From Saprospiraceae bacterium UBA1994 (GTDB lineage: Bacteria > Bacteroidota > Bacteroidia > Chitinophagales > Saprospiraceae): a stretch of DNA of 27,053 nt. Both the position numbers and the translations under genes were made by a program. Below, in pieces: positions 1 to 7,658 of the stretch. How positions within the stretch are numbered: the first letter of the stretch is position 1; each line of letters opens with the position of its first letter. Location: contig DDCY01000018.1 of the NCBI GenBank assembly GCA_002335865.1, positions 18,123-45,175 of the forward strand, given 5' to 3'. Under the pieces are notes generated by a model. The model made no database searches, was not told where the DNA came from, and saw nothing but the letters and a program-made list of their open reading frames with translations.

Positions 1-1545
1 GAGATCGATGAGCACGAGGTGACTATTAGGCTGCGTAGTCAGCAATATAATCATGGTATATTTCGCAAGTATGCACACTGGAATATAGAAGAAGATAATA
101 TGGATAGTGGCTTCAATACGATGTATAGAAGTCTGTATAAGTTCTGCATCTCTCCAAAGCCATATCGAGAATTGATACTAACCAAGGCAGCTCCTAAAGT
201 GGCGGTGCAAGGGCCATCAGTCGAGATAAGTGAGTTGACAACAGAGCAAAATCAGGTTCTCAATGAGATGATTGGTGCCAAAGATTATTATCTGCTTTGG
301 GGGCCTCCAGGTACTGGGAAAACTAGTGTAATGCTGCGACATCTTGTAGAATATATCTCCCAGGAACAAAAGCAAAACGTACTTGTACTGGCATATACTA
401 ATAGGGCTGTGGATGAAATCTGCGCATCTCTAAAGAGCATCAGTCCAGAGGATGAGAATCTATTTATAAGGATTGGTAGTAGTTACTCCTGTGGCGAAGA
501 ATATAAGTCAACATTGCTTAGAAAGCGAATAGTAGGTATGAATAGAAGATCGGAGATATCGAAGCTTATTTCTAATACTAATTTGTATGTAAGTACAGTA
601 TCGAGCATCATCAATAGAACAGATCTCCTTAAGATGAAGCAGTTTAATACGATCATAATAGATGAGGCATCGCAGATATTAGAGCCTATGTTAATTGGAT
701 TATTGTCTCATGTTAAGCGATTTATTTTGATAGGTGATCACAAGCAATTACCCGCGGTTGTGGTCCAAGGTGAGTCTAAGACTAAGGTAGCAAATGAGGT
801 ATTGATAGAGCGTGGAATAGTAGATCAGAGGATGTCATTGTTTGAGCGATTATATCTAAGGTGTCATGAGCAAGGATGGGAGCATGTCATAGGTATACTT
901 TCTCAGCAAGGTAGGATGCATAAGGATATCATGAAATTTCCCAATCATTATTTTTATGATGATCAACTATCATTGCTTTCTAAGCTGACAAGGTTATCTG
1001 CTGAAAAATCATATCTTGACAGTGATGCGCATCCATGGATAAGTGAGCGATGTATATACATTGATACTCCTATCGATAGTTATTACAGCTGGAAGACTAA
1101 CGATCCAGAAGCTAAGCTGACTAGACGACTCATAGAAATCTATCAGTCAGAGTTTATAAGTAATAATTTATTGCTAACCGACGGATCTCTCGGAGTCATA
1201 ACACCCTATCGTGCACAGATCGCTATGATCAAGGAAGAAATCAAGGATATGGATCGTGTAGAGACGAACAAAATTACTATTGATACTGTAGAAAGATATC
1301 AAGGAGGAGCACGTGATATTATTATTATATCATTATGTACCAATAAGTTGAGTCAATTAGACTCTTTAGTATCATTATCATCGGAAGGTGTAGATCGCAA
1401 GCTGAATGTAGCATTAACCAGAGCTAAAGAGCAGATCATCATATTGGGCAACAGAAAAGTACTTTCAGATAATCCTACTTATTTGAAATTGATTGATAGT
1501 TATTTTCAACTTAATTATGATGATGTAATTAATAGTATAGTTTAA
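1..1545 (+). CDS. Superfamily 1 helicase (Upf1/DNA2/NAM7 type), 3' part
   Basis: ATP-dependent nucleic-acid helicase of the Upf1-like SF1B group. The frame is open from base 1, so the true start lies left of the window; the GTG at 19 is only the first start-like codon inside it. Motifs occur in the expected order: Walker A GPPGTGKT (bases 301-324), Walker B/motif II DEASQ (about 661-675), motif III GDHKQLP, a QGRMH motif where most relatives have Q(Y/F)RM, a TPYRAQ block, motif V around TVERYQGGARD, and motif VI LNVALTRAKEQ near the C-terminus. DEASQ and the ending LNVALTRAK are characteristic of Upf1/DNA2-like rather than UvrD-like enzymes. The C-terminus is complete. Any N-terminal nuclease or accessory domain would lie outside the window, so the biological role (RNA or DNA, repair or defence) cannot be decided here. 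Confidence 0.9.
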   Translation, partial: EIDEHEVTIRLRSQQYNHGIFRKYAHWNIEEDNMDSGFNTMYRSLYKFCISPKPYRELILTKAAPKVAVQGPSVEISELTTEQNQVLNEMIGAKDYYLLWGPPGTGKTSVMLRHLVEYISQEQKQNVLVLAYTNRAVDEICASLKSISPEDENLFIRIGSSYSCGEEYKSTLLRKRIVGMNRRSEISKLISNTNLYVSTVSSIINRTDLLKMKQFNTIIIDEASQILEPMLIGLLSHVKRFILIGDHKQLPAVVVQGESKTKVANEVLIERGIVDQRMSLFERLYLRCHEQGWEHVIGILSQQGRMHKDIMKFPNHYFYDDQLSLLSKLTRLSAEKSYLDSDAHPWISERCIYIDTPIDSYYSWKTNDPEAKLTRRLIEIYQSEFISNNLLLTDGSLGVITPYRAQIAMIKEEIKDMDRVETNKITIDTVERYQGGARDIIIISLCTNKLSQLDSLVSLSSEGVDRKLNVALTRAKEQIIILGNRKVLSDNPTYLKLIDSYFQLNYDDVINSIV

Positions 1546-1654
1546 CTGATTGTACGATTTTATAATTTATGTAAATCGAATTTGTAGCAAAGAAAAAGAG
1601 GCATGACATTAAGTTATAAACTTCATAGGTTTAGATTTTAGTTTTAAGGAAGCA

Positions 1655-1662
1655 TAAGTTTG
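1655..1662 (+). promoter_or_regulatory. Bacteroidota -7 element upstream of the HTH-like gene
   Basis: TAAGTTTG matches the phylum's TAnnTTTG element exactly, about 70 bases before the ATG at 1733. No convincing TTTG -33 box was found at the right distance. A 10-base direct repeat (ATAGGTTTAG) flanks it on both sides. Confidence 0.3.
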
Positions 1663-1732
1663 TAGTATATAGGTTTAGTCGGAAAGTAGAGTCTAATTTC
1701 TGATATCTTTTTTGAAATAAATTTCTTCTGAA

Positions 1733-2137
1733 ATGGATGTTATACAAAAAGCAATAGTACGATATAAGGATAAGTACAATATCACAATTAGAGAAGTGAA
1801 GAAAGATGAAGGTAGAGTCATTATAGAAATATCGCAAGACAAAACTCTTGACAATAAATATCTGAGTGCTCAAGAATTAAGAGAAATTGCAAAATCACTT
1901 TTTGTTTCTGTTCACGATAATTTTCATATTGGTGCCATTGAGTATGTCCCGTTAGCTCACGATAAGGTAGATTTCAAATGGCTCAAAGCACAATTGGCTG
2001 ATCATTCTATGAAGATCAAAACTTTGGCCAATACATTAGGTATAAGAAAATCTATTATTGCTGACCATCACTCCGGAAATAAAAGGATTACTAATGAAGA
2101 GCAAGCGATGTATTATTACTTTTTCAAAAGTATGTAG
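1733..2137 (+). CDS. Small protein with a C-terminal helix-turn-helix-like segment
   Basis: A 134-residue protein that I do not recognise as a named family. The first 65 residues are mixed alpha/beta and charged. From about residue 80 to the end the pattern (Leu-Ala-x3-Leu-Gly-Ile, a short turn, Ile-Ile-x4-Ser-Gly, then a closing helix rich in Tyr and Phe) resembles the recognition part of XRE/Cro-type helix-turn-helix domains, so DNA binding is plausible but inferred. The ATG at 1733 lies 187 bases after the helicase stop and has its own possible promoter, so it may be separate from the helicase. An opposite-strand 80-residue reading across its 5' half has no family features and is taken as a shadow. 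The stop at 2135-2137 is followed at once by a 6-bp hairpin. Confidence 0.75.
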   Translation: MDVIQKAIVRYKDKYNITIREVKKDEGRVIIEISQDKTLDNKYLSAQELREIAKSLFVSVHDNFHIGAIEYVPLAHDKVDFKWLKAQLADHSMKIKTLANTLGIRKSIIADHHSGNKRITNEEQAMYYYFFKSM

Positions 2138-2154
2138 CTATTCTTAATGAATAG
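2138..2154. terminator. Weak hairpin between convergent genes
   Basis: CTATTC, a 5-base loop and GAATAG form a perfect 6-bp stem directly after the stop codon of the HTH-like gene and before the 3' end of queE. There is no T-run on either strand, so termination activity is uncertain. Confidence 0.3.
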
Positions 2155-2207
2155 AAAATATGTTATTATTTTATTTTAAAGATGTGATCTAGAAGATTTT
2201 TACATTC

Positions 2208-2837
2208 CTAATCTATTCCAATAAATTTATGAGTCTGTAGACTAAGTTTCCATTGCGGATAACGCATGCAATACTCGACGCACTTGGAAATATGTTCTGC
2301 TTGAGACTCATCATCAAGAGGTTGTAGATAGTAGTGTTCAAAATCTAAATGAGAATATTGCTCTGGATCATTTTCTAGCTGCGGATAGACAAGCTTAAGT
2401 TCGTTACCGTAGGTGATGATGATTTTAGAGTCTGCCTTTGGACTGACACATATCCAGTCGATGTCATTGGCTAGCTCTACAGTGCCATTAGTCTCTATTG
2501 CGATTTGGATATTAGCGTCATGTAAGAAGTCTACTAACGCTTGGTCCAGCTGCAATCCAGGCTCTCCACCTGTACATACTATAAATGGATGCTGCATCAT
2601 ATCAGTTGGCCATAGATCATATATTATGGCGGATAGTTGTTCTGCGGTATACTTACCACCGCGCTCGCCATCTGTACCCCAAAAGTCCGTATCGCAGAAT
2701 TTGCATATAGCCTTGTGGCGATCTTCTTCTCTACCACTCCATAGATTACATCCGCTGAATCTTACAAATACAGCAGGTTTACCTGTATGGTATCCTTCGC
2801 CTTGTATAGTATAGTATATCTCTTTGACTTTGTACAT
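2208..2837 (-). CDS. queE: 7-carboxy-7-deazaguanine synthase
   Basis: Radical SAM enzyme that converts 6-carboxy-tetrahydropterin to 7-carboxy-7-deazaguanine, a step in queuosine (preQ0/preQ1) synthesis. The N-terminus has the family's YTIQGEG motif and the cluster-binding Cys set C30-x14-C45-x2-C48. This longer spacing replaces the CxxxCxxC of most radical SAM enzymes and is typical of one QueE subgroup. The TGGEPGLQLD stretch follows, as in other members. The 209-residue length fits the family. The open frame reaches 2846, but that codon is TTG; the ATG at 2837 matches the normal QueE N-terminus and is chosen. No other queuosine gene is nearby, and I saw no preQ1 riboswitch upstream. Confidence 0.93.
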   Translation of the reverse strand: MYKVKEIYYTIQGEGYHTGKPAVFVRFSGCNLWSGREEDRHKAICKFCDTDFWGTDGERGGKYTAEQLSAIIYDLWPTDMMQHPFIVCTGGEPGLQLDQALVDFLHDANIQIAIETNGTVELANDIDWICVSPKADSKIIITYGNELKLVYPQLENDPEQYSHLDFEHYYLQPLDDESQAEHISKCVEYCMRYPQWKLSLQTHKFIGID

Positions 2838-3298
2838 ATTGTTCAAGGTAGGTTTTTAGAGGTGAAGATAGTCTAATGTATGATTATATCACATTCGGTA
2901 AGTACCGTAATACAACAGTGCTATTCTATTTAGATCTGAAGTGTGAGAGAGGGTAATGGAGATTATCAGAAAAGTTAGAACCTAATTCTTGATCTTATCA
3001 AATAGTATAACAATCAACTTTAGTGAGAGAAAAATAGTAATAAATATAGCAAATAGCTTTATTTCGTTTTTAAGCTTTCGCAAAATCCAAAAGTGCGAGA
3101 GAGGGGTACTCTATATACTTAGCTTCACTGGCTAATACTTTGATTCCCCCTATTTACTAAAAAAAGTGATGTACTATTAGGGGAGCTATATTAGACAGGA
3201 GGTCAAAAATGACCTCCTGTTTAACTATTAGTAATTATTCAGAAATCCAAAATAAAAAAAGTTAACTCTCCTCTTTGAAAAGATTGAAAAATGTACTT
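2838..3298. other. Intergenic region with paired hairpins, no gene
   Basis: This 461-base stretch lies between the 5' end of queE and the 3' end of the secreted esterase gene, both on the minus strand. No coding frame is convincing. It contains a 13-base near-repeat (GTG[T/C]GAGAGAGGG at 2941-2953 and 3093-3105), a CCCCTA/TAGGGG inverted repeat (3147-3152 with 3178-3183) and a strong hairpin at 3195-3220. No exact TAnnTTTG element for queE was found. Confidence 0.6.
3195..3220 (-). terminator. Perfect 11-bp hairpin downstream of the esterase gene
   Basis: ACAGGAGGTCA, an AAAA loop and its exact complement form an 11-bp stem about 80 bases past the esterase stop. It is strong and well placed for transcription termination, but neither strand has a long T-run immediately after the stem, so it could instead be an RNA-stabilising structure. 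Confidence 0.5.
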
Positions 3299-4453
3299 TT
3301 ATTTAGTTTTTATGAGTTTTATCGATTGACTTTCAACCTTCAATAGATATACGTTAGGAGGTAATGAAGATAAATCGATTGTATTAATTTGAGTGTTCAA
3401 TTTACCACTAATTACTAATTCACCAATTCCATTGTATATCCTAAAATCATTACCTTTTGGAAATTTTATTTCAATGTTAAGCGTCTGATTAAAAGGATTT
3501 GGAAAAACCTTATAATTTTCAGCTTCTCCATTATTTTCGTTGATAGATAAAGCTGTACAATCTATTAATCCATTTATATCGTAACGTGAAACAAATTGCC
3601 AAATCTCTTCGCTTGCATCGATCGTCATATTCCCAAAACTTCCAGGCCAATCATGCCCTCCTCCTATCACCTTTAATTCCTCCACATAGGCACAACCTGA
3701 TTCAGTAGACCAAGTATATCGCTCTACAGAGGGGCTTACAGTATTCATGGTTGCATTTGTATTGCAAAGATTATGGGTTGCCCAATAACTATGTGTTGCT
3801 GCTGCAGAAAGATAATATTCTATTCCAAGATATGTAATTCCATTGTATGGAGAAGTTATGTCATCCGTACCAAGTATTGAAAGAATTCCAGTGGGATGCA
3901 CCGGAAAGCAAAAACTATCTGGATTGGCTTGCATGGTTCTAGCTACTGGAGCTATAGCTGCAATTTTGTTATTGAGTTTACAAGCAAGCTCAAAGGACAT
4001 ATCACCTCCTAAAGAATACCCACAAGCATATATTCTGTTTTGATCTATTTGGTAATTACTAGCAATCCTATCTATCAATGAACTAATAAAGGGCACATCA
4101 TCAAAAGTGCCTGGGACTTTAGGAATCCAGTTGAAAGAGTTTCCATCACTTGGGTCTGGGCGTGCTTGAGGATAAACAACAATAAAGTTTGCCGTATCAG
4201 CGATAGGACTCATATCTGCGATAGCAATATGAAAAGCAATATTGCCACCACCTCCATGGAAATTGAACAATAAAGGAATACTGGTAGTTCCATCATAACT
4301 TTCTGGAACATAGATGCTATATTCTCTTGTTAAGCCATCATACTCTATAGTTTCGCCAATGTATCCTTGAGCGAAGCTCACATGAATAGTAGTAATAAAT
4401 ATTAAGACTGAAATAAGTCCTTTAGTTGTTATTATTCTAAAATTATGCTTCAT
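3299..4453 (-). CDS. Secreted PHB-depolymerase/feruloyl-esterase-like hydrolase with T9SS sorting domain
   Basis: An exported alpha/beta hydrolase of the LpqC/polyhydroxybutyrate-depolymerase-like esterase group. A Sec signal peptide covers residues 1-28 (ending SFA before Gln29). The oxyanion region is NFHGGGG (about 64-70), the nucleophile is Ser147 in GYSLGG, and the likely acid and base are Asp197 or Asp198 in GTDD and His267 in GGGHDWPG. From about residue 314 a short Ser/Asn/Glu-rich linker leads to a type A T9SS sorting domain (VFPNPFNQ start, YLLKV near the end, basic C-terminus), so the product is probably released or attached at the cell surface by type IX secretion. Substrate is unknown: polyesters and feruloylated polysaccharides are both used by relatives. 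It appears monocistronic, with a promoter-like element just upstream. Confidence 0.88.
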   Translation of the reverse strand: MKHNFRIITTKGLISVLIFITTIHVSFAQGYIGETIEYDGLTREYSIYVPESYDGTTSIPLLFNFHGGGGNIAFHIAIADMSPIADTANFIVVYPQARPDPSDGNSFNWIPKVPGTFDDVPFISSLIDRIASNYQIDQNRIYACGYSLGGDMSFELACKLNNKIAAIAPVARTMQANPDSFCFPVHPTGILSILGTDDITSPYNGITYLGIEYYLSAAATHSYWATHNLCNTNATMNTVSPSVERYTWSTESGCAYVEELKVIGGGHDWPGSFGNMTIDASEEIWQFVSRYDINGLIDCTALSINENNGEAENYKVFPNPFNQTLNIEIKFPKGNDFRIYNGIGELVISGKLNTQINTIDLSSLPPNVYLLKVESQSIKLIKTK

Positions 4454-4472
4454 TTTATATTGTTTTATAAGT

Positions 4473-4508
4473 CAAATATAAAATACGTGATTCTAATATT
4501 TCTCCAAA
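4473..4508 (-). promoter_or_regulatory. Promoter of the secreted esterase gene
   Basis: On the minus strand TATATTTG (4480-4473) matches TAnnTTTG, and a TTTG (4508-4505) lies 24 bases upstream of it, slightly more than the usual spacing. The leader to the ATG at 4453 would be short, about 13-20 bases. Confidence 0.45.
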
Positions 4509-4907
4509 ATTGAGTAAAGCTGAAAAAATGAAGCCTGAAGTAGTCTTATTTGAATTTTAAATTTCTATTTCGATTTGCCAAGCAATGTTCCTATTTGGAT
4601 TTTTTGTATGATCGCTAACTAATTGTATATATTACGTTTTAATGTACTATATACTTTGTTATGGGGTTTTTATTTATTGGTCATAAAATTCAGAAACAAT
4701 AAAAACAGCAATTTTTTGTTTGAAATCTCTTCTTGATCTAGAGTGAAATATTCTGCTGATAATAACATCAAAAAATGCTATTGCAAGAAAAATTTCAATT
4801 ATTGGAGTGGGTTGTGTACAAATTATTCCCAAGGAATCATCGAGCTACTTCCTTCAAAATTAGAGGAAGTTTACACTCGTTACTTAAGTATTATTCGGTA
4901 AGGAGAA

Positions 4908-5114
4908 ATGGATATCGTCCAAGGTAAGTGGAACGTCAATAGAAGAAGTTGTGCTGCAACTTTGATTAATAGGGGGGAGACCTATATTACTCTCCATAGA
5001 AAGCAGTTAATCTTTACATTCAAAATTGCAAAGAATGCTAATATTGTAACGCCAATGGTCAATTCATCTGGCATTGAATGTGATACATTAGATATAAATT
5101 ATATCATACTTTAA
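4908..5114 (+). CDS. Doubtful small ORF
   Basis: A 68-codon frame with no recognisable family, signal peptide or membrane segment. In its favour, AAGGAG sits two bases before the ATG, and a stem of AACTG with CAGTT (5113-5117 and 5137-5141, with an inner AAGAA/TTCTT stem) followed by TTTTCTCTTC directly follows the stop, as in a small transcription unit. Against it, composition is like the surrounding non-coding DNA and Bacteroidota genes rarely depend on Shine-Dalgarno sites. It may be chance or part of a decayed gene. Confidence 0.2.
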   Translation: MDIVQGKWNVNRRSCAATLINRGETYITLHRKQLIFTFKIAKNANIVTPMVNSSGIECDTLDINYIIL

Positions 5115-5233
5115 CTGAAACCAAAGAATTGTTCTTCAGTTTTCTCTTCAACACTTTAGCCAAATTCCTTAATGGAGCTCTATAACTTTCCGAAATTTCT
5201 TAAGAAGTTTATTCCATTGTTTGACTTGGCTTT

Positions 5234-5299
5234 TTAAGTAAAGGCTACCATAAAGAATGCAGCAGAGAAGATAAAAGTGAAAATTATTTTAGCTTTCAT
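5234..5299 (-). pseudogene. Orphan signal-peptide-like fragment
   Basis: A 21-residue frame starting MKAKIIFTFIFS and ending in a stop after a hydrophobic stretch (AAFFMVAFT). It has the form of a Sec signal peptide: Lys residues at positions 2 and 4, then a hydrophobic core. No mature protein follows; after the stop the same frame continues for about 21 codons before another stop. It may be the start of a decayed exported-protein gene or a very small membrane peptide; chance is also possible. Confidence 0.2.
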
Positions 5300-5370
5300 A
5301 ATTCGTACAGTGTTGTTAAAATTTAAAATAAAAGAGTAATAAGTATAAATATGTAGATTACATATTATAA

Positions 5371-5940
5371 TTATATCAAATATGATGCTAGGTTTTTTAA
5401 GTCATTAATTTTTATATCTGCTTCTATCTCTGTATTGTTACCATCGAGTACTAATACTGTCGTCATATTTAATCTCTTACCAAATTCCATATCACTTAAT
5501 GTATCACCTACCATAATGCTCTTTTGAAAGTCGATATTTGGAAATTCCTCTTTTGCTTGCAAGGCCATCCCAGGATTAGGTTTGCGACATACGGGTTCAA
5601 ATACGGCGAGTTGAGGACAGTAATATATCTGATCTATGCGGCCATGTGCAGCGTTGATACCATCCATCATGAAGTCGTGCACAAGTTTTAGTTCTTCATG
5701 TGTCATAATCTCTTTGTCGATACACTGCTGATTAGTTACGATTACAACAGTATCGAATAGTGGGGAAAGCTTAAAAATACCCTCTAAGGCATTGGGTAAA
5801 AACTCGAATTCGCCAATATTTTTGACGTAATCATCTTTGAGCCTACGATTGATAGTGCCATCACGATCAAGAAATAAAGTCCAAGATGAATCTATAGCTA
5901 GTTTGTTATGCATGTAGTTAAAACTTACTTCCATGTACAT
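5371..5940 (-). CDS. HAD-IIIA phosphatase, GmhB/histidinol-phosphatase-like
   Basis: Phosphatase of the D-glycero-D-manno-heptose-1,7-bisphosphate phosphatase (GmhB)/histidinol-phosphatase group, 189 residues. Motif I is FLDRDGT with nucleophile Asp25 and acid Asp27; motif II is VTNQQ (Thr69); motif III is the Lys of CRKPNPG (Lys120); motif IV is GDTLSD (Asp146, Asp150). GmhB normally holds a structural zinc with a Cys-x-His...Cys-x-Cys loop; here only Cys108 and Cys118 remain and the His and one Cys are absent, so zinc binding is probably lost. ATG codons at 5940, 5934 and 5913 are all possible starts; the longest is given. There are no heptose or histidine genes beside it, so the substrate is uncertain (heptose bisphosphate or a related sugar phosphate). 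Confidence 0.85.
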   Translation of the reverse strand: MYMEVSFNYMHNKLAIDSSWTLFLDRDGTINRRLKDDYVKNIGEFEFLPNALEGIFKLSPLFDTVVIVTNQQCIDKEIMTHEELKLVHDFMMDGINAAHGRIDQIYYCPQLAVFEPVCRKPNPGMALQAKEEFPNIDFQKSIMVGDTLSDMEFGKRLNMTTVLVLDGNNTEIEADIKINDLKNLASYLI

Positions 5941-6260
5941 TTAGTTCAAACCGAACTGGTTTTGGCAAATAAATTGAATACGAATACGTGGCTGTGGAAT
6001 GATATGACCAGTATAATTGTATTCATCAGAGTTATATTAGAATATTCGAAGTAGAAAAGTATCTATGTATTGTAGATTCAATCAGTTCATCGAAAAATTC
6101 AAATAATAAATGTCTACCAAGTTTTAGCCATTTCTTATGGTTATAATTAACTATTGAGCAAATAAAAAAAGGCTTTCCTTTTTACAGGTCAGCCTTTACA
6201 CTAATTTTGCTTTTTAATCATGGAGATAGGTATCACTATCTCTTAACTCTCAATCACCTA
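5941..6260. other. Intergenic region upstream of the GmhB-like gene
   Basis: Apart from the terminator of the Fe-S carrier gene at 6163-6197, nothing coding or strongly structured was seen. A 5-bp AAACC/GGTTT inverted repeat lies just upstream of the GmhB-like start. Confidence 0.5.
6163..6197 (-). terminator. Intrinsic terminator of the Fe-S carrier gene
   Basis: Read on the minus strand, AAAGGCT (6197-6191), a 16-base loop and AGCCTTT (6174-6168) form a 7-bp stem followed immediately by a T-run (TTTTATT). It lies about 65 bases after the stop of the Fe-S carrier gene. Confidence 0.8.
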
Positions 6261-6620
6261 TTAGGCATTAAAAGAAGTACCGCATCCACAGCTTTCGGAA
6301 GCATTAGGATTGTTGAATGCAAAGCCTCTGTTGTTGAGTCCGTTCAACCAGTCTACTTCCATGCCTAATAAATAGATACCATGGGACTTTTCCATAAATA
6401 CTTTTATACCATTACTATAAGTAACAGTGTCTTTCTCCTTTTGCACGTCAAATCCTAAAACGTAGCTAAATCCACTACATCCTCCACCTTTTACACCTAC
6501 ACGTAGACCGTACTCCTTAGGAACGTTTTGCTCGTTCATGATTCGCTTCAATTGGACTACAGCATCGTCAGTCAATACGATTGATGATGTATTTACTGCT
6601 TTATCTATTACTTCACTCAT
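6261..6620 (-). CDS. Iron-sulfur cluster carrier, HesB/IscA/SufA/ErpA family
   Basis: A-type carrier protein that receives nascent iron-sulfur clusters and passes them to target enzymes in the cytosol. The 119 residues cover the whole family domain. The three conserved cysteines are present: Cys48 in the GGGCSGFSY motif and Cys111 and Cys113 in the C-terminal SCGCGTSF motif. The ATG at 6620 gives a short N-terminal extension of about 12 residues before the domain. No suf or isc genes are adjacent, so the sequence alone does not say whether it acts as SufA, IscA or ErpA; a stand-alone location fits ErpA-like or general carriers. It is a single-gene unit with its own terminator. Confidence 0.92.
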   Translation of the reverse strand: MSEVIDKAVNTSSIVLTDDAVVQLKRIMNEQNVPKEYGLRVGVKGGGCSGFSYVLGFDVQKEKDTVTYSNGIKVFMEKSHGIYLLGMEVDWLNGLNNRGFAFNNPNASESCGCGTSFNA

Positions 6621-6687
6621 AGTATTAATGTTATCTATTTCTGCTAGTTCTAACGTATATTACCTAGCATAGTTCTATTAATAAAAA

Positions 6688-6695
6688 CAAATATA
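6688..6695 (-). promoter_or_regulatory. -7 element of the Fe-S carrier gene
   Basis: TATATTTG on the minus strand matches TAnnTTTG and would give a leader of about 60 bases before the ATG at 6620. No clear -33 TTTG was found. Confidence 0.4.
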
Positions 6696-6839
6696 AGGTA
6701 GAAAGTTGGAATAGGGACATTTTTAGATGTCAGTATTTATTCTCGGTACTTTGTTTCAAGTCTTAGTATTGTAGTCATTAAGGTGGAATTGATGCAAAAT
6801 TATATTTCAAGTCCTTAAAAAAAATCTACATTCTCTTGA

Positions 6840-7442
6840 TTAAAGATGCTTCCTTACATCAATCCAAGGTATTCCAGCAGCATCAGCGGCTTCCATCCCT
6901 TTCTCTCCATCTTCAAACACTAGACAGTCTTTTGGATCTATGCCTATATGTGTAGTTCCTTTGAGCCATATTTCAGGATGTGGCTTTGGATTGTCAACAT
7001 CATCAGCAGATACTACTAGATCAAAACAATCTAAAATCTCAGCATCTTGTAAGGCTCCTATTGCATTAATTCTGCTTGATCCAGTACCTATTGTCATAGG
7101 TATCTTTCCATAATAGTGTCTTACGATCTGGATGATCGGTTCGATTTTTTTGATCGGACCAGCATTAGCTTTCAGTTTTCTGTACGTCGACTGCTTCAGC
7201 TTTGTGAAATCATCAGTATTAATCTTCCAGTCATTCTCAGATGCTAATTTCACTATTAGCTGTCGAGTCGGTATTCCTGCATTGATTTGTATCATCTCTG
7301 GAGTGATAGGTAATCCATAATGAGTTCCTGTTTGTACCCAAGCATCTATATGTATCTGCATATTATCTACTAGCGTACCATCGAGGTCAAATAGTAATGC
7401 CTTCACTTCATTGCCAATCTCTATACCACAGCTAAATTTCAT
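6840..7442 (-). CDS. HAD phosphatase, beta-phosphoglucomutase/YqaB-like
   Basis: Cytosolic HAD-superfamily hydrolase with a helical cap, 200 residues. Motif I is LLFDLDGTLVDN (Asp19 nucleophile, Asp21); motif II is GTGSS; the motif III Lys is in NPKPHPEIW; motif IV is FEDGEKGMEAADAAGI. The DxDGT with xFEDxxxG pattern places it with beta-phosphoglucomutase and YqaB-like fructose-1-phosphate phosphatases. Distinguishing mutase from phosphatase is not possible by eye. The ATG at 7442 precedes 14 residues before the core strand, normal for the family. The gene is divergent from the 7659 operon, and a palindrome sits between them. Confidence 0.87.
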   Translation of the reverse strand: MKFSCGIEIGNEVKALLFDLDGTLVDNMQIHIDAWVQTGTHYGLPITPEMIQINAGIPTRQLIVKLASENDWKINTDDFTKLKQSTYRKLKANAGPIKKIEPIIQIVRHYYGKIPMTIGTGSSRINAIGALQDAEILDCFDLVVSADDVDNPKPHPEIWLKGTTHIGIDPKDCLVFEDGEKGMEAADAAGIPWIDVRKHL

Positions 7443-7457
7443 ATTCTTTATTTAGGG

Positions 7458-7465
7458 CAAATGTA
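7458..7465 (-). promoter_or_regulatory. -7-like element of the HAD gene
   Basis: TACATTTG on the minus strand fits TAnnTTTG. The leader would be only about 10 bases. A CTTG lies 16 bases further upstream as an imperfect -33 box. Confidence 0.35.
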
Positions 7466-7538
7466 TTGATTCTGTTGTTAACAAGTGTAAAACCGTTTAT
7501 CAACTAAATTTCAATTTTTAACCGTGGCCTAATTCTAG

Positions 7539-7558
7539 GGCGAAAGTGAACTTTCGCC
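7539..7558. promoter_or_regulatory. Palindrome in a divergent intergenic region
   Basis: GGCGAAAGT, GA and ACTTTCGCC form a near-perfect 20-base palindrome, GC-richer than its surroundings. It lies between two genes that point away from each other, so it is better explained as a protein-binding operator or a leader hairpin than as a terminator. Confidence 0.45.
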
Positions 7559-7658
7559 AAGCAATTGATAAAAAATCTCAATTATGCCATAGCGCACATT
7601 CTACTTATACCATCTAATCAACTACCTTAGCCACTATTATTAAACGTAATTACATTAA

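Larger units (their letters stand above)
4509..5370. other. Gene-poor stretch with possible remnants
   Basis: This is the longest stretch in the window without a convincing gene. It lies between the start of the esterase gene and the end of the GmhB-like gene. It holds two low-confidence reading frames (4908-5114 plus; 5234-5299 minus) and a 51-codon open frame at 4775-4927 with no family features. A 15-base motif GTGGGTTGTGTACAA (4807-4821) recurs with one change at 25003-25017. No inverted terminal repeats or transposase motifs were seen. Confidence 0.5.

Noticed and set aside
1631..1873. 80-codon minus-strand frame overlapping the HTH-like gene
   Set aside because: Low-complexity Phe/Tyr/Leu-rich translation of AT-rich DNA, without start or promoter support.
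2413..2814. 133-codon plus-strand frame opposite queE
   Set aside because: Shadow of a gene with clear radical SAM motifs; the antisense product has no family features.
2838..2846. TTG start for queE giving three extra residues
   Set aside because: The ATG at 2837 matches the usual QueE N-terminus.
2838..2960. preQ1 riboswitch upstream of queE
   Set aside because: No matching stem with an A-rich tail and anti-Shine-Dalgarno arrangement could be found by eye.
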